This document shows, in pieces, positions 35,170 through 46,822 of a stretch of 64,000 bases of DNA. The translations under genes and the position numbers were made by a program. The first letter of the stretch is position 1, and each line of letters starts with the position of its first letter. The stretch spans positions 1-64,000 of the forward strand of contig CAJNOP010000838.1 of the NCBI GenBank assembly GCA_905250075.1, in the 5' to 3' direction. The notes beneath the pieces are model-generated. The model was not told the origin of the DNA. It did not search any database and was given only the letters and a program-made list of their open reading frames with translations. Source of the stretch: Rotaria sp. Silwood1. Its lineage: Eukaryota; Rotifera; Eurotatoria; Philodinida; Philodinidae.

Positions 35170-36994
35170 ATGGCCGGTATAACAAATACTAATACATCTA
35201 CGAAAGTAATACGTATTCAAGATGATGAAAAAGAAATATTGTTTCATTTACGTGAAATTTATGGTTAGTTAAGTTTATCTATTTGAGTAATATCAATAAA
35301 AAAAAAAAACAAAAATAATTCGATGATATTTTTGTTTAGGTAATGATTATAAAAAATATAGTGAATATATCAAACGAGAATCAAGTGTACCATCAACAAT
35401 AAAAAAAATTTATAAACTACTCGATGAGCGTAAAGCTTATCGACGTATTTCGGATTATTTTCATCGAGAACGGTAAAAACAATTTGTTTTCTTTTTGTAA
35501 TTAAACAATGAACATATATATATAGGTAGATAGATATATTGATATTGAATAAGAAAAAAAAAAAGAATTCTTTTTTTGTTTTTTCGATGTTCCATGTTGA
35601 CGGAAATGCTATATGATCGGAAGGAAATTATTTCTTGTACTTGAACTTCTAAGGTGCAAGAAAAATTTTCTAACTTTACAAAGTTGTAATGCATCCGAGT
35701 GGAATCATGCTTATGTAATTTTTAAAATAATCGGACGTTCACAATGATTAAACATCCTTCTATTCTAATATTTCGAATTGAATAAACACTCAAGTAAATT
35801 ACAGTTAAAGATTTTTTTTTTTGTTCTGGTTTCTGTAGAAATTCCACTTCATAGTTTCTTTTCTTTTTCTTTTTTTTTTTTGATAAAGAAACCTAAGAAA
35901 GGAAGAGACGTGATGACACATACACACATATGAAACTAGAAGAAAACGTTGAAAGAAAATGACACTTTATTTCAATTAGAATGCATGATCGTGATGAAAG
36001 ATGAAGTCTAATAAAAATATCCAACTATAAACTGCAATTAAAAAGAATTTTACATTCTAATAAATTATTCTTAATTTCTAGTGCGGCTAAAAAAGCTAAA
36101 AACCCTCATTCAAATGGTATTAATGGACTGTATACTCGTTCATCAACACGTGGTATTACTCAAGTGCCTGAACAAATATCTTCTATTCATATGGATCATG
36201 ACATGGATGATGAAGATGATATAGATAATGATGATGAAGATAATCATACAGGTACAGATAATGATCAACAACAACCTGCAAGTCCAACAATAACAAATGG
36301 AAGCGATGAACATAGTGGAATAAATCATTCAATGACTAATGATGATGAACAACAACAACATCAACAACAAATTCGATCTCCACTAATAATTCCTTCAAGT
36401 CATCAACGAAAACGAATGTTACCATTAACAAATCATAAACGTCAACCACCACCACCACCACTACCATCCTCATCGTTTATTTCATCTAATATGAATGGTA
36501 ACTCTGATTTATTATCAGTACGTGCACATCTGGAAAAAGGTAAAATGATATTAAAAAAAAAAAAAAACTAAGAAATTACTTTTATTGTATTGATTACAAT
36601 TTAATTTTTCTTATCGTTTTTCTTTTCAGCTTTAAATGAACTTGATCGTGCTATTATATCCAAGAATGAATGTAATAGTGATGAACAACATGGATCTATT
36701 ACACCAAGAAATCATCTTTTACCAAATGGTCATCGTCATTCAAAATTAGATGATATTGTTCGATCATTATCACATGTTGTTAATCAACAACAAGAAAATG
36801 CTCGATTAATTATTGATGAATCATCTGTTTTATTAATTGATACTGAACAACAACAAAAAGAAGATAAACAATCAGGAAGATTATTAGCAACAACACAAGA
36901 ATCAATTATTAACGTTCTAGAACGTTTAAATGCTCTTGTCGATCGGGGTAATTCAATTTATGATCGAGTAGAAAGTATTTTGTCGGAATTTTGA
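35170..36994 (+). CDS. Unrecognised protein with acidic/Gln-rich middle and helical ends
   Basis: Four exons run 35170-35263, 35340-35472, 36082-36539 and 36630-36994, giving 349 residues, with consistent phases and GT-AG borders. Residues 1-80 are charged and helical (DDEKEILFHLREIYG, KKIYKLLDERKAYRRISDYF) and resemble small Myb/SANT-like or MADF-like DNA-binding folds, without a decisive match. Residues about 95-170 are Asp/Glu- and Gln-rich, followed by a basic/proline-rich patch (QRKRMLPLTNHKRQPPPPPLP). The C-terminus (about 300-349) is a predicted helix with heptad-like spacing (SIINVLERLNALVDRGNSIY). The layout suggests a nuclear regulatory protein that dimerises through its C-terminus, which is inference. 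The second intron is 609 bp. The gene is divergent from ETHE1 across the GC-rich region. Confidence 0.75.
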
Positions 36995-37423
36995 CATCTC
37001 TTATATATATATATATATATTTTCTTTGTTTTGTTTTTCTTTCAAATTTTTATATATATATGATCATGAGAGAATTGTATATAGAAATCTCAACTAATAT
37101 TTGTTTCGTTTCTGGTGTTTTTGTCTTATAAAACAACACGATCGGTTAAAGAATGAAAGAAAAAAAGAAAAACATCAATCGGATTTGATTACGATATATG
37201 AATGGAAAAAAATTTCTACGTTAAATCATTTTGTATTACGTTTCAAACTTGAATGAAGAATCAACGAATTCATTAGTTTGAAACGTCTAGCAATATAGAA
37301 AATGACGAACGTAGAACTTTTGTTCTTTATTATAATAAAAAAAGAAACACAACGAAAAGCAAATTAGTAATATTTCTTTTCAATGAGATAATTTCATCAC
37401 TAACTTTACTGTAATTTTAATAT
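36995..37423. other. Intergenic, convergent 3' ends
   Basis: The stretch has (AT)n tracts near 37005 and 37055 and no coding frame. It separates the 3' ends of the gene at 35170-36994 and EIF2B1. Confidence 0.65.
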
Positions 37424-38413
37424 TTAAATATAAAGTTTAATTAGTTCATCACTAACAGCCGATGGTGTTAATAAACCAATATCTGTAAATAATAATGTAA
37501 TATAAGCTGGTGGTGTATAATCAACAAGTGGATGTTCATTAATAAGATCTTTTTCATTTAAACGTGCTATTGTTGATGATTTATATTTAAAATGATCAGG
37601 TAAATCACGATTATTTAATGGATAAACTCGAACAAATTTAAATGATTCAGCAGCAACATAAAATGGTTTATTCATTTCATGTGCTGCAATAGCTAAATTA
37701 AATGTACCAATTTTATTAATTATTCCTCCACTTTCAACAACAGCTTCAGCACCAATTAAAACAAATGTTACTTGTTCCATCATATATGCTACACTAGCAT
37801 CTAATATACATACAGCTGGTATGCCAATAGCTTCTAATTCATCTCTCATTTTTATTCCACTTTTATCTGGTTCAGATTGTGTTACAAATACTCTAAAACG
37901 TGTAAATTTCGATGCATATTTAAGTAGAGTAAGAACAACACGTGAATATGAATGTGTTAATATAATACATCCATCAACAATAAATTCTTGACTATATTCA
38001 CAAATACGTTGTCGTGATAATAATGCTCGATCTAAAAAAACTTGACCACGTTCAATTAATTTTTGACGACATTCATCAATAGCATATGCATCTAATTTTG
38101 CTAATGTTATAAAACATAAGAATAATTCACAACCTGATTTAACACTTGGCATTGATGAATCAGTTTGTGTTGTTAATAATTGTACAGCTACTTTAAGTTC
38201 ACGTGATAATTCACTTAACGTACCAGCTGATGAACGTTTTATAACATCAAGTAATGTACGTATAGCTGTTATAGCTGCTGATGTTCTATTATTAAAAAGA
38301 AGAGTAAATATACAACAACTGGAAAAAAAAAAAGAATTTTGATATCTCTATTCATACTCAGGTTCTTGTTGTCGAATCGATGTAAAATATCGAAGTGTTG
38401 TCTCATCGTCCAT
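37424..38413 (-). CDS. EIF2B1: Translation initiation factor eIF-2B subunit alpha
   Basis: Two exons (38413-38358 and 38285-37424) give 305 residues, the same length as the human protein. The alpha subunit is part of the regulatory core of eIF2B, the nucleotide exchange factor that recycles eIF2-GDP and senses phosphorylated eIF2alpha. The N-terminal helices (TSAAITAIRTLLDVIK) lead into the Rossmann-like domain shared with ribose-1,5-bisphosphate isomerase-like proteins. Conserved blocks are LTHSYSRVVL, VFVTQSEPDKSG, VLIGAEAVVESGGIINKIGT, NKPFYVAAESFKFVR and LLFTDIGLLTPSAVSDELIK at the C-terminus. The single 72-bp intron splits a Glu codon (GA|A). No lesion is seen. Confidence 0.97.
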
Positions 38414-39159
38414 AGCTTTTTTTTCACTCAAAGATGGAAGTGTTGTTTCGTTTGTCATCTGAAATATAAATAATAAAGATGATGCAATGAAGTTATGACG
38501 TCATTCAACATATCTCAATTGTAATTGCAAAAATATATGTATGACATGAAGAGACTGTTTTGACCAAAATAAACTCATATTATTTTAGTAATTAAATGTC
38601 AAGTGAAAGTCAAAAGAATGTTGTATAATTAATTTGTAGTTCAGTCATAAGTAATTCCTCTTCAATATAAGTGCTGGCACACTACTGTTACATCATAGAA
38701 GTCACAAAGGATTTATTGTATATTCTTTATTGACATCGTCAATCATAAATTTGTCATTATAAAACTTTTGAAGAATTGAAAAAAAAAAATTCATAACATT
38801 TTCTATAAGAAAAAAAAAAAACCAAATGCTTTAATTTTTTGGTGAAAAATTATTTTTGACGACTTGGTTACATTGTGGAGTTATAAAAAAATTTATAGAA
38901 TATACAAGTTTTTTTATTTGTCATATCTTCGAATGGCTTTATCTTCATTAATTCAACGACTAGGTTATCGTGATGCAGGACAAATAAATATAAATCTATA
39001 CCTCTTTAATTTTTCTTTTCTTATCACAAGTGAAAAACAACATCTATAACAAAATCTGTCTAGTAACTGAAAAAACAACTTTTTTTTTCTTGATTCGACA
39101 ACTAAAAGGAGCAGTGCAAAACAATCCAAAACTGATAAACAAAATCAAGTTTTTTTTTA
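38414..39159. other. Intergenic between EIF2B1 and the gene at 39160
   Basis: AT-rich DNA between divergent starts. A plus-strand frame at 38864-39049 includes MALSSLIQRLGYRDAG, which looks slightly coding-like. It ends quickly, has no clear splice partner and is not called as a gene. Confidence 0.5.
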
Positions 39160-40269
39160 ATGGATTTCAAATCAAAAACATGGCCAGATTTGAATGCAAA
39201 CGGTTCGTTATCAGAAAATTCAATTATTATTCAAAAATTTAATATTCTTACATCGAATCAATATATTTCTACTCCACCATCAAAAGCAATTCGAAATAAA
39301 CAATTTAGAAAGCCACCAGTACCATCACGTTATGTACTACCAAAAGTCAATAATGATGCAACAAAATTAAAACCATTAACTAATAGCAAGAATACTACTC
39401 CATTAACAACTAATGATAATAAAGAAGATATTATTGTTCCAGTTGTTAATAATAACATAGAAACTAAACAACAATCACATTTAGAAGAGTTAAATAATCA
39501 AAAAAATCTACCTGATCAAATTAAATCTTTAAATGATACAATTACTAGTAATCAGGATAGAATAAAAGATATTACTAACACTCCTAAATTAATAATAAAT
39601 CGTAGTAATCGTTATCAAACAAATAAAATAGAAGTTGAAACAAAAGAAAACGATGAAAAATCAATTGAAAAACAAGAAACATTAGATTTATTAGTCAAAA
39701 TAAAAGACAGTACTAGTGCAATAACTATTGGTCCTATGCCATTGTCTTTACAAGTTTGTTTCTATTCTTAAATGAAATTAAAAAAAAACCTCATCTATTT
39801 TCTTTTTTAGGCTTGTCGTTTTGAATTACCATATGATTTAAAAATACTTGAAATAATAACACCACTTGATTATCTTACTAATTATTGTCGTTTATCATCA
39901 CGTCGACAATATCAATTTAAACGTTTATTTAATAGATATCGTAATAGAGATTATCTTTTTGAATCATCCTATTTATATTTATCAATGATTTCTATACATA
40001 AAGAAAATTTTACACGTACACAATTTAATTATCTTTGTGAATTAATTGATTTAGAAAAACAGGAATATGAATTCAAATTTGAGACATATGCTGGTATATT
40101 AGCATTATGTGAACGAATTATATATTATTCATTAAAGTTATATGATGAAAATGATAATTTACAATTAACAAAACATGCAATAGAAAAATGTGATTTTTAT
40201 GGTTTAGATAGAAAACTTGATGGATTAGCTATTAGTGATACTATGAAACAATTGTTACGTGCACTGTAA
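39160..40269 (+). CDS. Unrecognised 350-residue protein, low-complexity N-terminus and helical C-terminal domain
   Basis: Two exons (39160-39753 and 39811-40269, 57-bp intron, phase 0) give 350 residues. Residues 1-198 are polar and disordered, rich in Asn, Lys, Thr and Gln (PPVPSRYVLPKV, then long Asn/Thr stretches). Residues 199-350 form a compact helical domain: ACRFELPYDLKILEIITPLD, YCRLSSRRQYQFKRLF, TRTQFNYLCELIDLEKQEYE and ETYAGILALCERIIYYS. The pattern recalls degenerate EF-hand pairs without calcium ligands, possibly the C1orf87-like family, at low confidence. No signal peptide or membrane segment is seen. The ATG directly follows a T-rich tract and is the first in frame. Confidence 0.75.
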
Positions 40270-41609
40270 AAGAAAAAAAGATTATTAAAAAATTAAAACA
40301 CAAAAAAATTCACCAATGTCAAAATATCATGAAGATATATTTGACCTTTGATCAAATTTTTTATATTGACATTTTTAATATATCGCTTTCAACTTATGAA
40401 TCGGTAATTCTAATTATGCTTTTTTAAAAATTTTATATCTTCAGTTTTCACTATGGTAAACATGAATATTATCAATATATTCTCAAATAAATAGTGTAAA
40501 CTAGAGAACATAAATCTCTATGATAGTTGTGACTAACAGAAACGATGTAACAATAATCACATGTTCTTTATCAAAAAAAAAAAAATTTTTGATGACTCAA
40601 TATTCGATAGCAACAAAGATCATTATGCACTTGAATGCTATGTCATACTTTACCTAAAGATGTCATAAAGTTTCTTCATCAGTTGAAAAGATCAGTAAGA
40701 ATATCAGTTTATGGTTACTATGAAAAATGATAAAATGATTGTCTAACAAGTATTTTTTTTTTATTTAATACTGCCTATAAATACTTGTACTTACAAAGCA
40801 ATAGCGTATAATTCTTTCAACTTACTAAAACCTAGAAAATTTTTTTCTAATTGTATTTATATAGTTTAAATACAATTCATAGAGAGTATGTTGGATGCAA
40901 AGTTTTCGAACCGTGATTCTGACTCACACCCGATTGAGTCGTATTTTGATAATATCAATGAATTAACACATCCTGTACATTTATCAGATGACTTGAATCC
41001 ATTGGATCCAAAATTTTCGAAACTGAATTTCATTAACGAAAAGATATTAGACCAGAATCTGTCTCGGAACTAATCCGATGGGCTCTATCAATCTTTCTGA
41101 TGTCTTCCTCGAATCGAGACGAACGAAGAAAAAAATGCCTTCGAAGCAATGAGAACGTGCTGCTTGTTAACATCACGTTCGCATAGTTTCAAGCTTGCTT
41201 TTTCTCTGTTTATATCATCTAGGGAGATAGATTATAGATCGTTTGATTACAAAGAAGAAACGTTCTAATGATATAAAAAAAACATTAAGATATAAATCAC
41301 TGTTATTTATTGTTTACATTTATACAAAAAAAAAAACCCAAAGAGAAAATTATCACAGTTCTGTATGATAGAATACAAAATAAACCAAAGAATATGTATC
41401 AAAATAATAGAAAAATAAAAATTAAGCGTAGAAAAAATATGGTTACATACATGCATTAGTAAAATAAAAAATATCTCAAATACTAACCCGATACTGCCTA
41501 GTTTTCCTTAGCAATATACATAATAAATATTCCCGTAGTATATTAAAAATTCATGAATAAATCTTGATTATATTATATAAAAATTATCGATGATATTTGT
41601 AAATATAGA
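40270..41609. other. Intergenic with a degenerate repeat
   Basis: Mostly AT-rich DNA. At about 40888-41090 a GC-richer segment contains CCATTGGATCCAAAATTTTC and CTAATCCGATGGGCTC, similar to parts of 1100-1165. It translates openly for 61 codons, but this is taken as a repeat rather than a gene. Confidence 0.45.
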
Positions 41610-43678
41610 TTAAACAAGCCATTCATCATCATCATCTGAATCATTCTGATCATCATTATTATCACATCCCACTAAAAACAAATGAAATTTTCAAATATTA
41701 AATTATAAAAATATTTACTAATTGCAGGTCGTCGTAGAGCGATCATTTCAAGAATTTTGCCTGTAAGAGTATCTCGTATATCATCTTTCGATTTAGGTGT
41801 AGATGGTGTTTTCAACATTGTTGATTGTTCTACCCCTGGCTGATATAAATAGTAAAAGAAAAAAAATAATAATAATGGAAAGATAATAAGAATACATACT
41901 TTTAATTTAGATTTATCAAAATCATAGATTTCTTGAATGAAAGTATTAGGTTGAGATTCTGGCAATGATGTAAATGGTTTGCTTAGTATTTGTTCTGGTG
42001 GAAAGTTTGTAAGAGGAGGAGCAGGAGGAATGTTAGAGATTGGTTTTGGCTTTTCCAAATTAACGGGTCTAGGAGGAGGTAATGGTGGTGCTGTTGGAAC
42101 AGTTGAATGTGTATTATTTGGTATATCAGGACGAGGTTTTGGTGGAATGATTGGTGCCTTTGGTCGTTCGGGAATCGTTGATGTTTTAGACATGTTCAGA
42201 CTTTGAGTACCAACAGTCTCAATTCCCTTATTGATCAATGATGGAATACAAATATCTTGATGCGGCTCATGTTTAATATTGTTTTTTTGTCCCGCTGTTA
42301 AATAAGTATTTGAAGGAATTTTCGGTGGATAATCTGCCATTTCATGTCGTTGATTATCTTTATTTTGGAATAATTCTATAAAAAACAAATTCCATAGTTA
42401 TTTTTTTTTATCAAAGTCATCAATAAAAAAAAAACGCACTAGTAAAAAGTTCTTCCAAACCACCATCTGTATCTATTATAGTTTTTCGAATGTATGATTT
42501 TTCTTCTGATGTTATATGCATATTAGATAATACTTCTTCAAATAATTCTCTTTGTGAATCATCAGTTAGAAAACTCTATAATAATAAACAACATTTATAT
42601 CAATATATATTCAATGTACCCAAAAACAAAAAAAAACATACATTATCAGATCCAGCATGAATAATATGAGTAAAACTGAAGAGAAACAAAAGATTATAGA
42701 TTATTTCAAATGAATTATATTTAATAAACCTTGAAAGAATTGGTGAGGATATTACCGGTCGATTATCTTTATTTTTTTTTTGTTGTTGAATTTTTGAAGT
42801 ATTTTGTTCTGTATTAGATTAGAATATTTTTTTTTTTTTTTATCTAAGAAACATTTTTTCATCACTTACTCTTTGAGATAATATCATCAGACCTTGATAA
42901 TGGTTTATCAGTTGATATTATTTTATTTACATTTGTAGTCAATGAAATAGATGTTGATTCTTTAGATTTTCTCTTTTCTATTATATGAAAACAAAATTGA
43001 AATTTGAATAATAAATTTTTTCTATTTTTACGTTGTCTATTATCTTGTTTTATATGAAAATAATTACAAAATATTTCTGCTTCAGCCTGATCAATGAAAT
43101 TAATACCAACTTTACAAGTCTATATAATTAAATTATTAAAAAATAAAAATAAGAAAGAAATATTCTAACCATTCCATTGAATGTATAAAAAAGATTTGTT
43201 ATTTTTTCAAGACGTAATGAAGAAGATATTGTTTCTTCATAGATTATTTGTTTTAACTAAAATAACTAAAGAATATTTTACATTATTAAAATTATATCTC
43301 TCACTTGAAGATCATATAAACGAAAATAATAGTTTCGTTTATTATAATCTTTAATAAAACATAAAACACCACATGCTTGTTTTTTCCAATTATTATTATC
43401 TGCATGTAAGATTTGTGCAACAGTTGTTGCTAAAGTCTAAAAGAATAAAGTTCAATTTAAATTTTTCAAAAAATATTTGTTCATACCACACAATTTTTTC
43501 CAAGAAGATCATATAAACATTGAATTTCATTTGTGGAAAGATTTTTAGATGGATTATGTGTTGGTCGTCGTCGAATTGATAATTCACTATTGCTTAACAT
43601 TGATGATTGAATATGATGTGAAGAATTATGATGATAAACTGGAGCATGCATTTTAAAATCTTTAAATTGTAGAAACAT
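41610..43678 (-). CDS. WASL: WASP/N-WASP family actin nucleation-promoting factor with a beta-thymosin-like segment
   Basis: Eleven exons run 43678-43487, 43436-43305, 43256-43170, 43119-43032, 42977-42870, 42808-42730, 42675-42642, 42575-42440, 42375-41900, 41839-41719 and 41671-41610, giving 504 residues. WASP proteins link Cdc42 signalling to Arp2/3 activation. Visible parts in order are a WH1 domain (about 48-165: LYDLLGKNCV, LATTVAQIL, WKKQACGVLCFIKD, YTFNGM, VGINFIDQAEAE), a basic stretch, a CRIB/GBD motif (ISSPILSSFTHIIHAG) with following helices, a proline-rich region (PAPPLPPPRP), an actin-binding segment, a connector-like helix (GKILEMIALRRPAI) and an acidic tail ending DSDDDDEWLV. 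No canonical WH2 is seen. Instead IYDFDKSKLKPGVEQ matches the beta-thymosin core. The start at 43678 is the first Met. A later Met (MHAPVYHH) is also possible. Confidence 0.92.
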
Positions 43679-46600
43679 ATTGGGTTATTGATAATCAAAT
43701 ATTTTTTTTCCTATATCGGTCATGTACCCAGTTGAATAGTAATCAAAACAACTAGTCAAGCTACATCAATGTTAGATTAAATGATTTATTTGCTTTTGTT
43801 TATAAGAAAATTATCAATTAAAAAGAACTTCTTTGAATTGATAAAAGAAATTCCATTTAAATAATTAATTTATTGTCAACAAATAAAATAAAGTATTTAG
43901 ATGTCACTAGTATCTTACACTAATAATCACTTGCTTAGGAGAATGATATTTTCAATTGTCAATTAATATGTTTAGCTGTTTGTATTATGAATCAGACGAT
44001 TTTCACAAAGTCTCTTCCAGTTTGTGAGTTTCTATACTCTTGAAAAGAATGTGAATCTTTATTCTCATAGGTCTTTGATAAATGCAAAGAGGAAGCGACT
44101 AATCTATATGATAATCGTATCTGTATCACGACTTTGTAGCTAATCTGAAACCGTTACTAACTTTTACGGAATCTCGAATTGCTGATTTCTGAGCTATTTT
44201 TGAAATGATAGGTTCCAAAAGAATTGTCATAATAACAAAAAGTTTCTAGTACTAAAAATTTCATTTCAGAATATCACCGATATGTTCGGTCATTGAAATA
44301 AAAATCGTTGACAATGAGATCACCGAAATACGACTTGTCGAATTTCGGCGATCAATATATTAACCATTTGTCACAGATTGTAATAGCTATTTCAATCTGT
44401 TATAATCTGTTGAAGGTTCAGTTTTCGTATTTCTCAAACTTAATATTCACTAACTAATATGCTTCATAAAATAGAACATTAGATTCTTCAATTGATGGAT
44501 TAATTAATTAACTGTATTTGTAAGTATGGCTTATTAAAATAGAAAATTCAAGTGAATACGTAGTCATATATATTGTATTCTTATTTTAGTTAGATAATGG
44601 ATAAGAATGCGAATAGAAAACATTTTAGTTGCGTAAAAATAAAAAAATAAAAATTGATAAAAAAAACAACTTAACATGACTAAGCTATATGAATAATCGA
44701 AGGTGAATGTTAATTCAAAAGAAACCCGAATTTATTTGTACGATAGTTTCAAAAAGTCTTCAGCACAATATAAAATAAGATCATCAATTTTTTTCTACAA
44801 AACGATTGAGGCTTACCTTGAAACTTTTACGAGAACATAATAAAAAATAAAACATGTATGCATACAAGATGATGTATAGTCGAACAGATAGAATAAAGAT
44901 GGGCCAATACTGTAAAAAGTAGAATAATAAAACTTTATAGTTGCAAACATCTTATCGAATGACTTAATCAAGTCAATATTATAATCATTCTGATCAAATA
45001 ACGATAAAGTCACTTTTATTTAAACTTACGGAACTATGAAGGATTTCATAATTTATATAAAACTGTGATTTTTTCGTTTCTTTTTATATTCATCAAACAC
45101 AGAAATGTCTTTATTTGCACAAATAGCCTGACTTTGATGACCTCGATGAGTCATCCTTTAGTATTTTTTTTTGTCATAAAGTATTTATATAAAACAAAAA
45201 ATAGAGTGAATCTTTTTTTTTTTCGAAGATTTTGAGCACATATTATATTGTATATTCATACAATAAACTGACATTGTTAGTAATTATAATATAAATCACT
45301 GCGTAGAGTAACAAAAAAGATACCTTTATATTAATATTCAAATGAACGGAGAAGTATCACTGGGTGAAGAATATAGAAGTTGTAGATATGGTGACATGCT
45401 GAAACGTATATGAACATATTTCTCGATATGTAATGACGAGATGTATGATCATAATACGGAGTCATGCAATATGGCGATATACGGTTGTTAGAAAAAGCGT
45501 GTTTGTTCGACTTGAGACGCCTTTAGAAGTGATGATCAATGTTATGAAACTATTGAATGGTTCAATCATTTGTTCAATGCTGTATACATTATGATATTAT
45601 GCCATAACTATTAAGAATGAGCGAATGAATCTGAACATACCATTTTGATGCACTAAAATCATCTTATTTGTTAATTTCTTTTTTCAATAAAAATAATTCT
45701 ATTGATTTCTATGTTATTTTTATAAATCAATAAATATATAGCTTAAGTTATATTCGAAACATGAAGAGGATACAGAATACTATTAATAATGAAAAATTGG
45801 AATATTTGCAATTTCAAGTTTATTATTTAAATATTTAACCCTTTACATTCTTTTGAGGCATTTTCGATTCAATGAAGGAAACTATCGAATTGAAGTAATA
45901 AAGTATCAAGCCAAGGCAATCTATTATTATTATGAAGCGTTTCACTAATCTAAAATATCGAAAAAAATTAATTTCTTTACATCATTCCTTGAGTATGGAT
46001 TTTCGTTTCAGTCACATCCACACTTACACCCCAAAATAGAAAATAACAGCCCCTAAGAACAGTAGGCACGAGTTCTTATGATGCTCAAATTAGCACACAT
46101 CATAAAGGGTGGTAGTTAACCAATGCATACCACTTTTTTTTGTCTACCGATATCTACAACTTGATTTCAAACACTCTTGTTATTAGTTCACTTTCATATA
46201 AAAAACAGAATAAACTGAAATCTATTTTAATACTTAATCGTGTTTGACACAGTCAACGACAGGCATCATGTCTAGTGAAAGCATTCGACTGTACTAATGG
46301 TATATTCTGTCTATTCATGGATCCTCAAAATTTACGTATATTTTCTTTACTTAACGTTGTACCTCTTCTCACGTAATGTGAATGTATAAACTATGCTACA
46401 CTTAACATTTATATTCATTCATATCTATATTTATATATAGATGTATATACATATATAGATATTGTCTACAAGAAATAGAATAAGAAAAGTTAAAAAAGAT
46501 AACAAGCCAGTCGATATATATCAGAGCGCAATAGAAAAACAATGTAGAAACGTCGATGATAGAATATACATATTATCATATGTCCATTCTGAAGGCTGCC

Positions 46601-46822
46601 TCAACCAATAAGTTTCGTACAAGTTTCATTAACGACGCATTTTTCGATGACAGAAAAATGAAAAATCGTTGTTGATATATATAATTTTCTCCCAGAAGGA
46701 ATAATCCCACTATGTATTGAAACAATGTTTATATATATATATATAACTGGTGAAATAATATAGAGTAATTCCATCATTCATTGAATCTAATCTTTTTTTT
46801 TTATGAATACTTTCACGTTATT
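43679..46822. other. 3.1 kb intergenic stretch, no gene recognised
   Basis: AT-rich DNA with (AT)n tracts near 46430-46450 and 46730-46745. No frame shows a domain or convincing splice context. Confidence 0.55.

Noticed and set aside
34533-35247. Several long overlapping open frames on both strands, translating to Arg/Ser/Cys/His-rich peptides
   Set aside because: They coincide with the GC-rich, CpG-dense stretch where stop codons are rare by composition. No domain or splice context supports them, and both strands are open at once.
38864-39049. 61-codon frame containing MALSSLIQRLGYRDAG
   Set aside because: Only about 16 residues look coding-like. There is no homologue I recognise and no phase-consistent partner exon before the gene at 39160.
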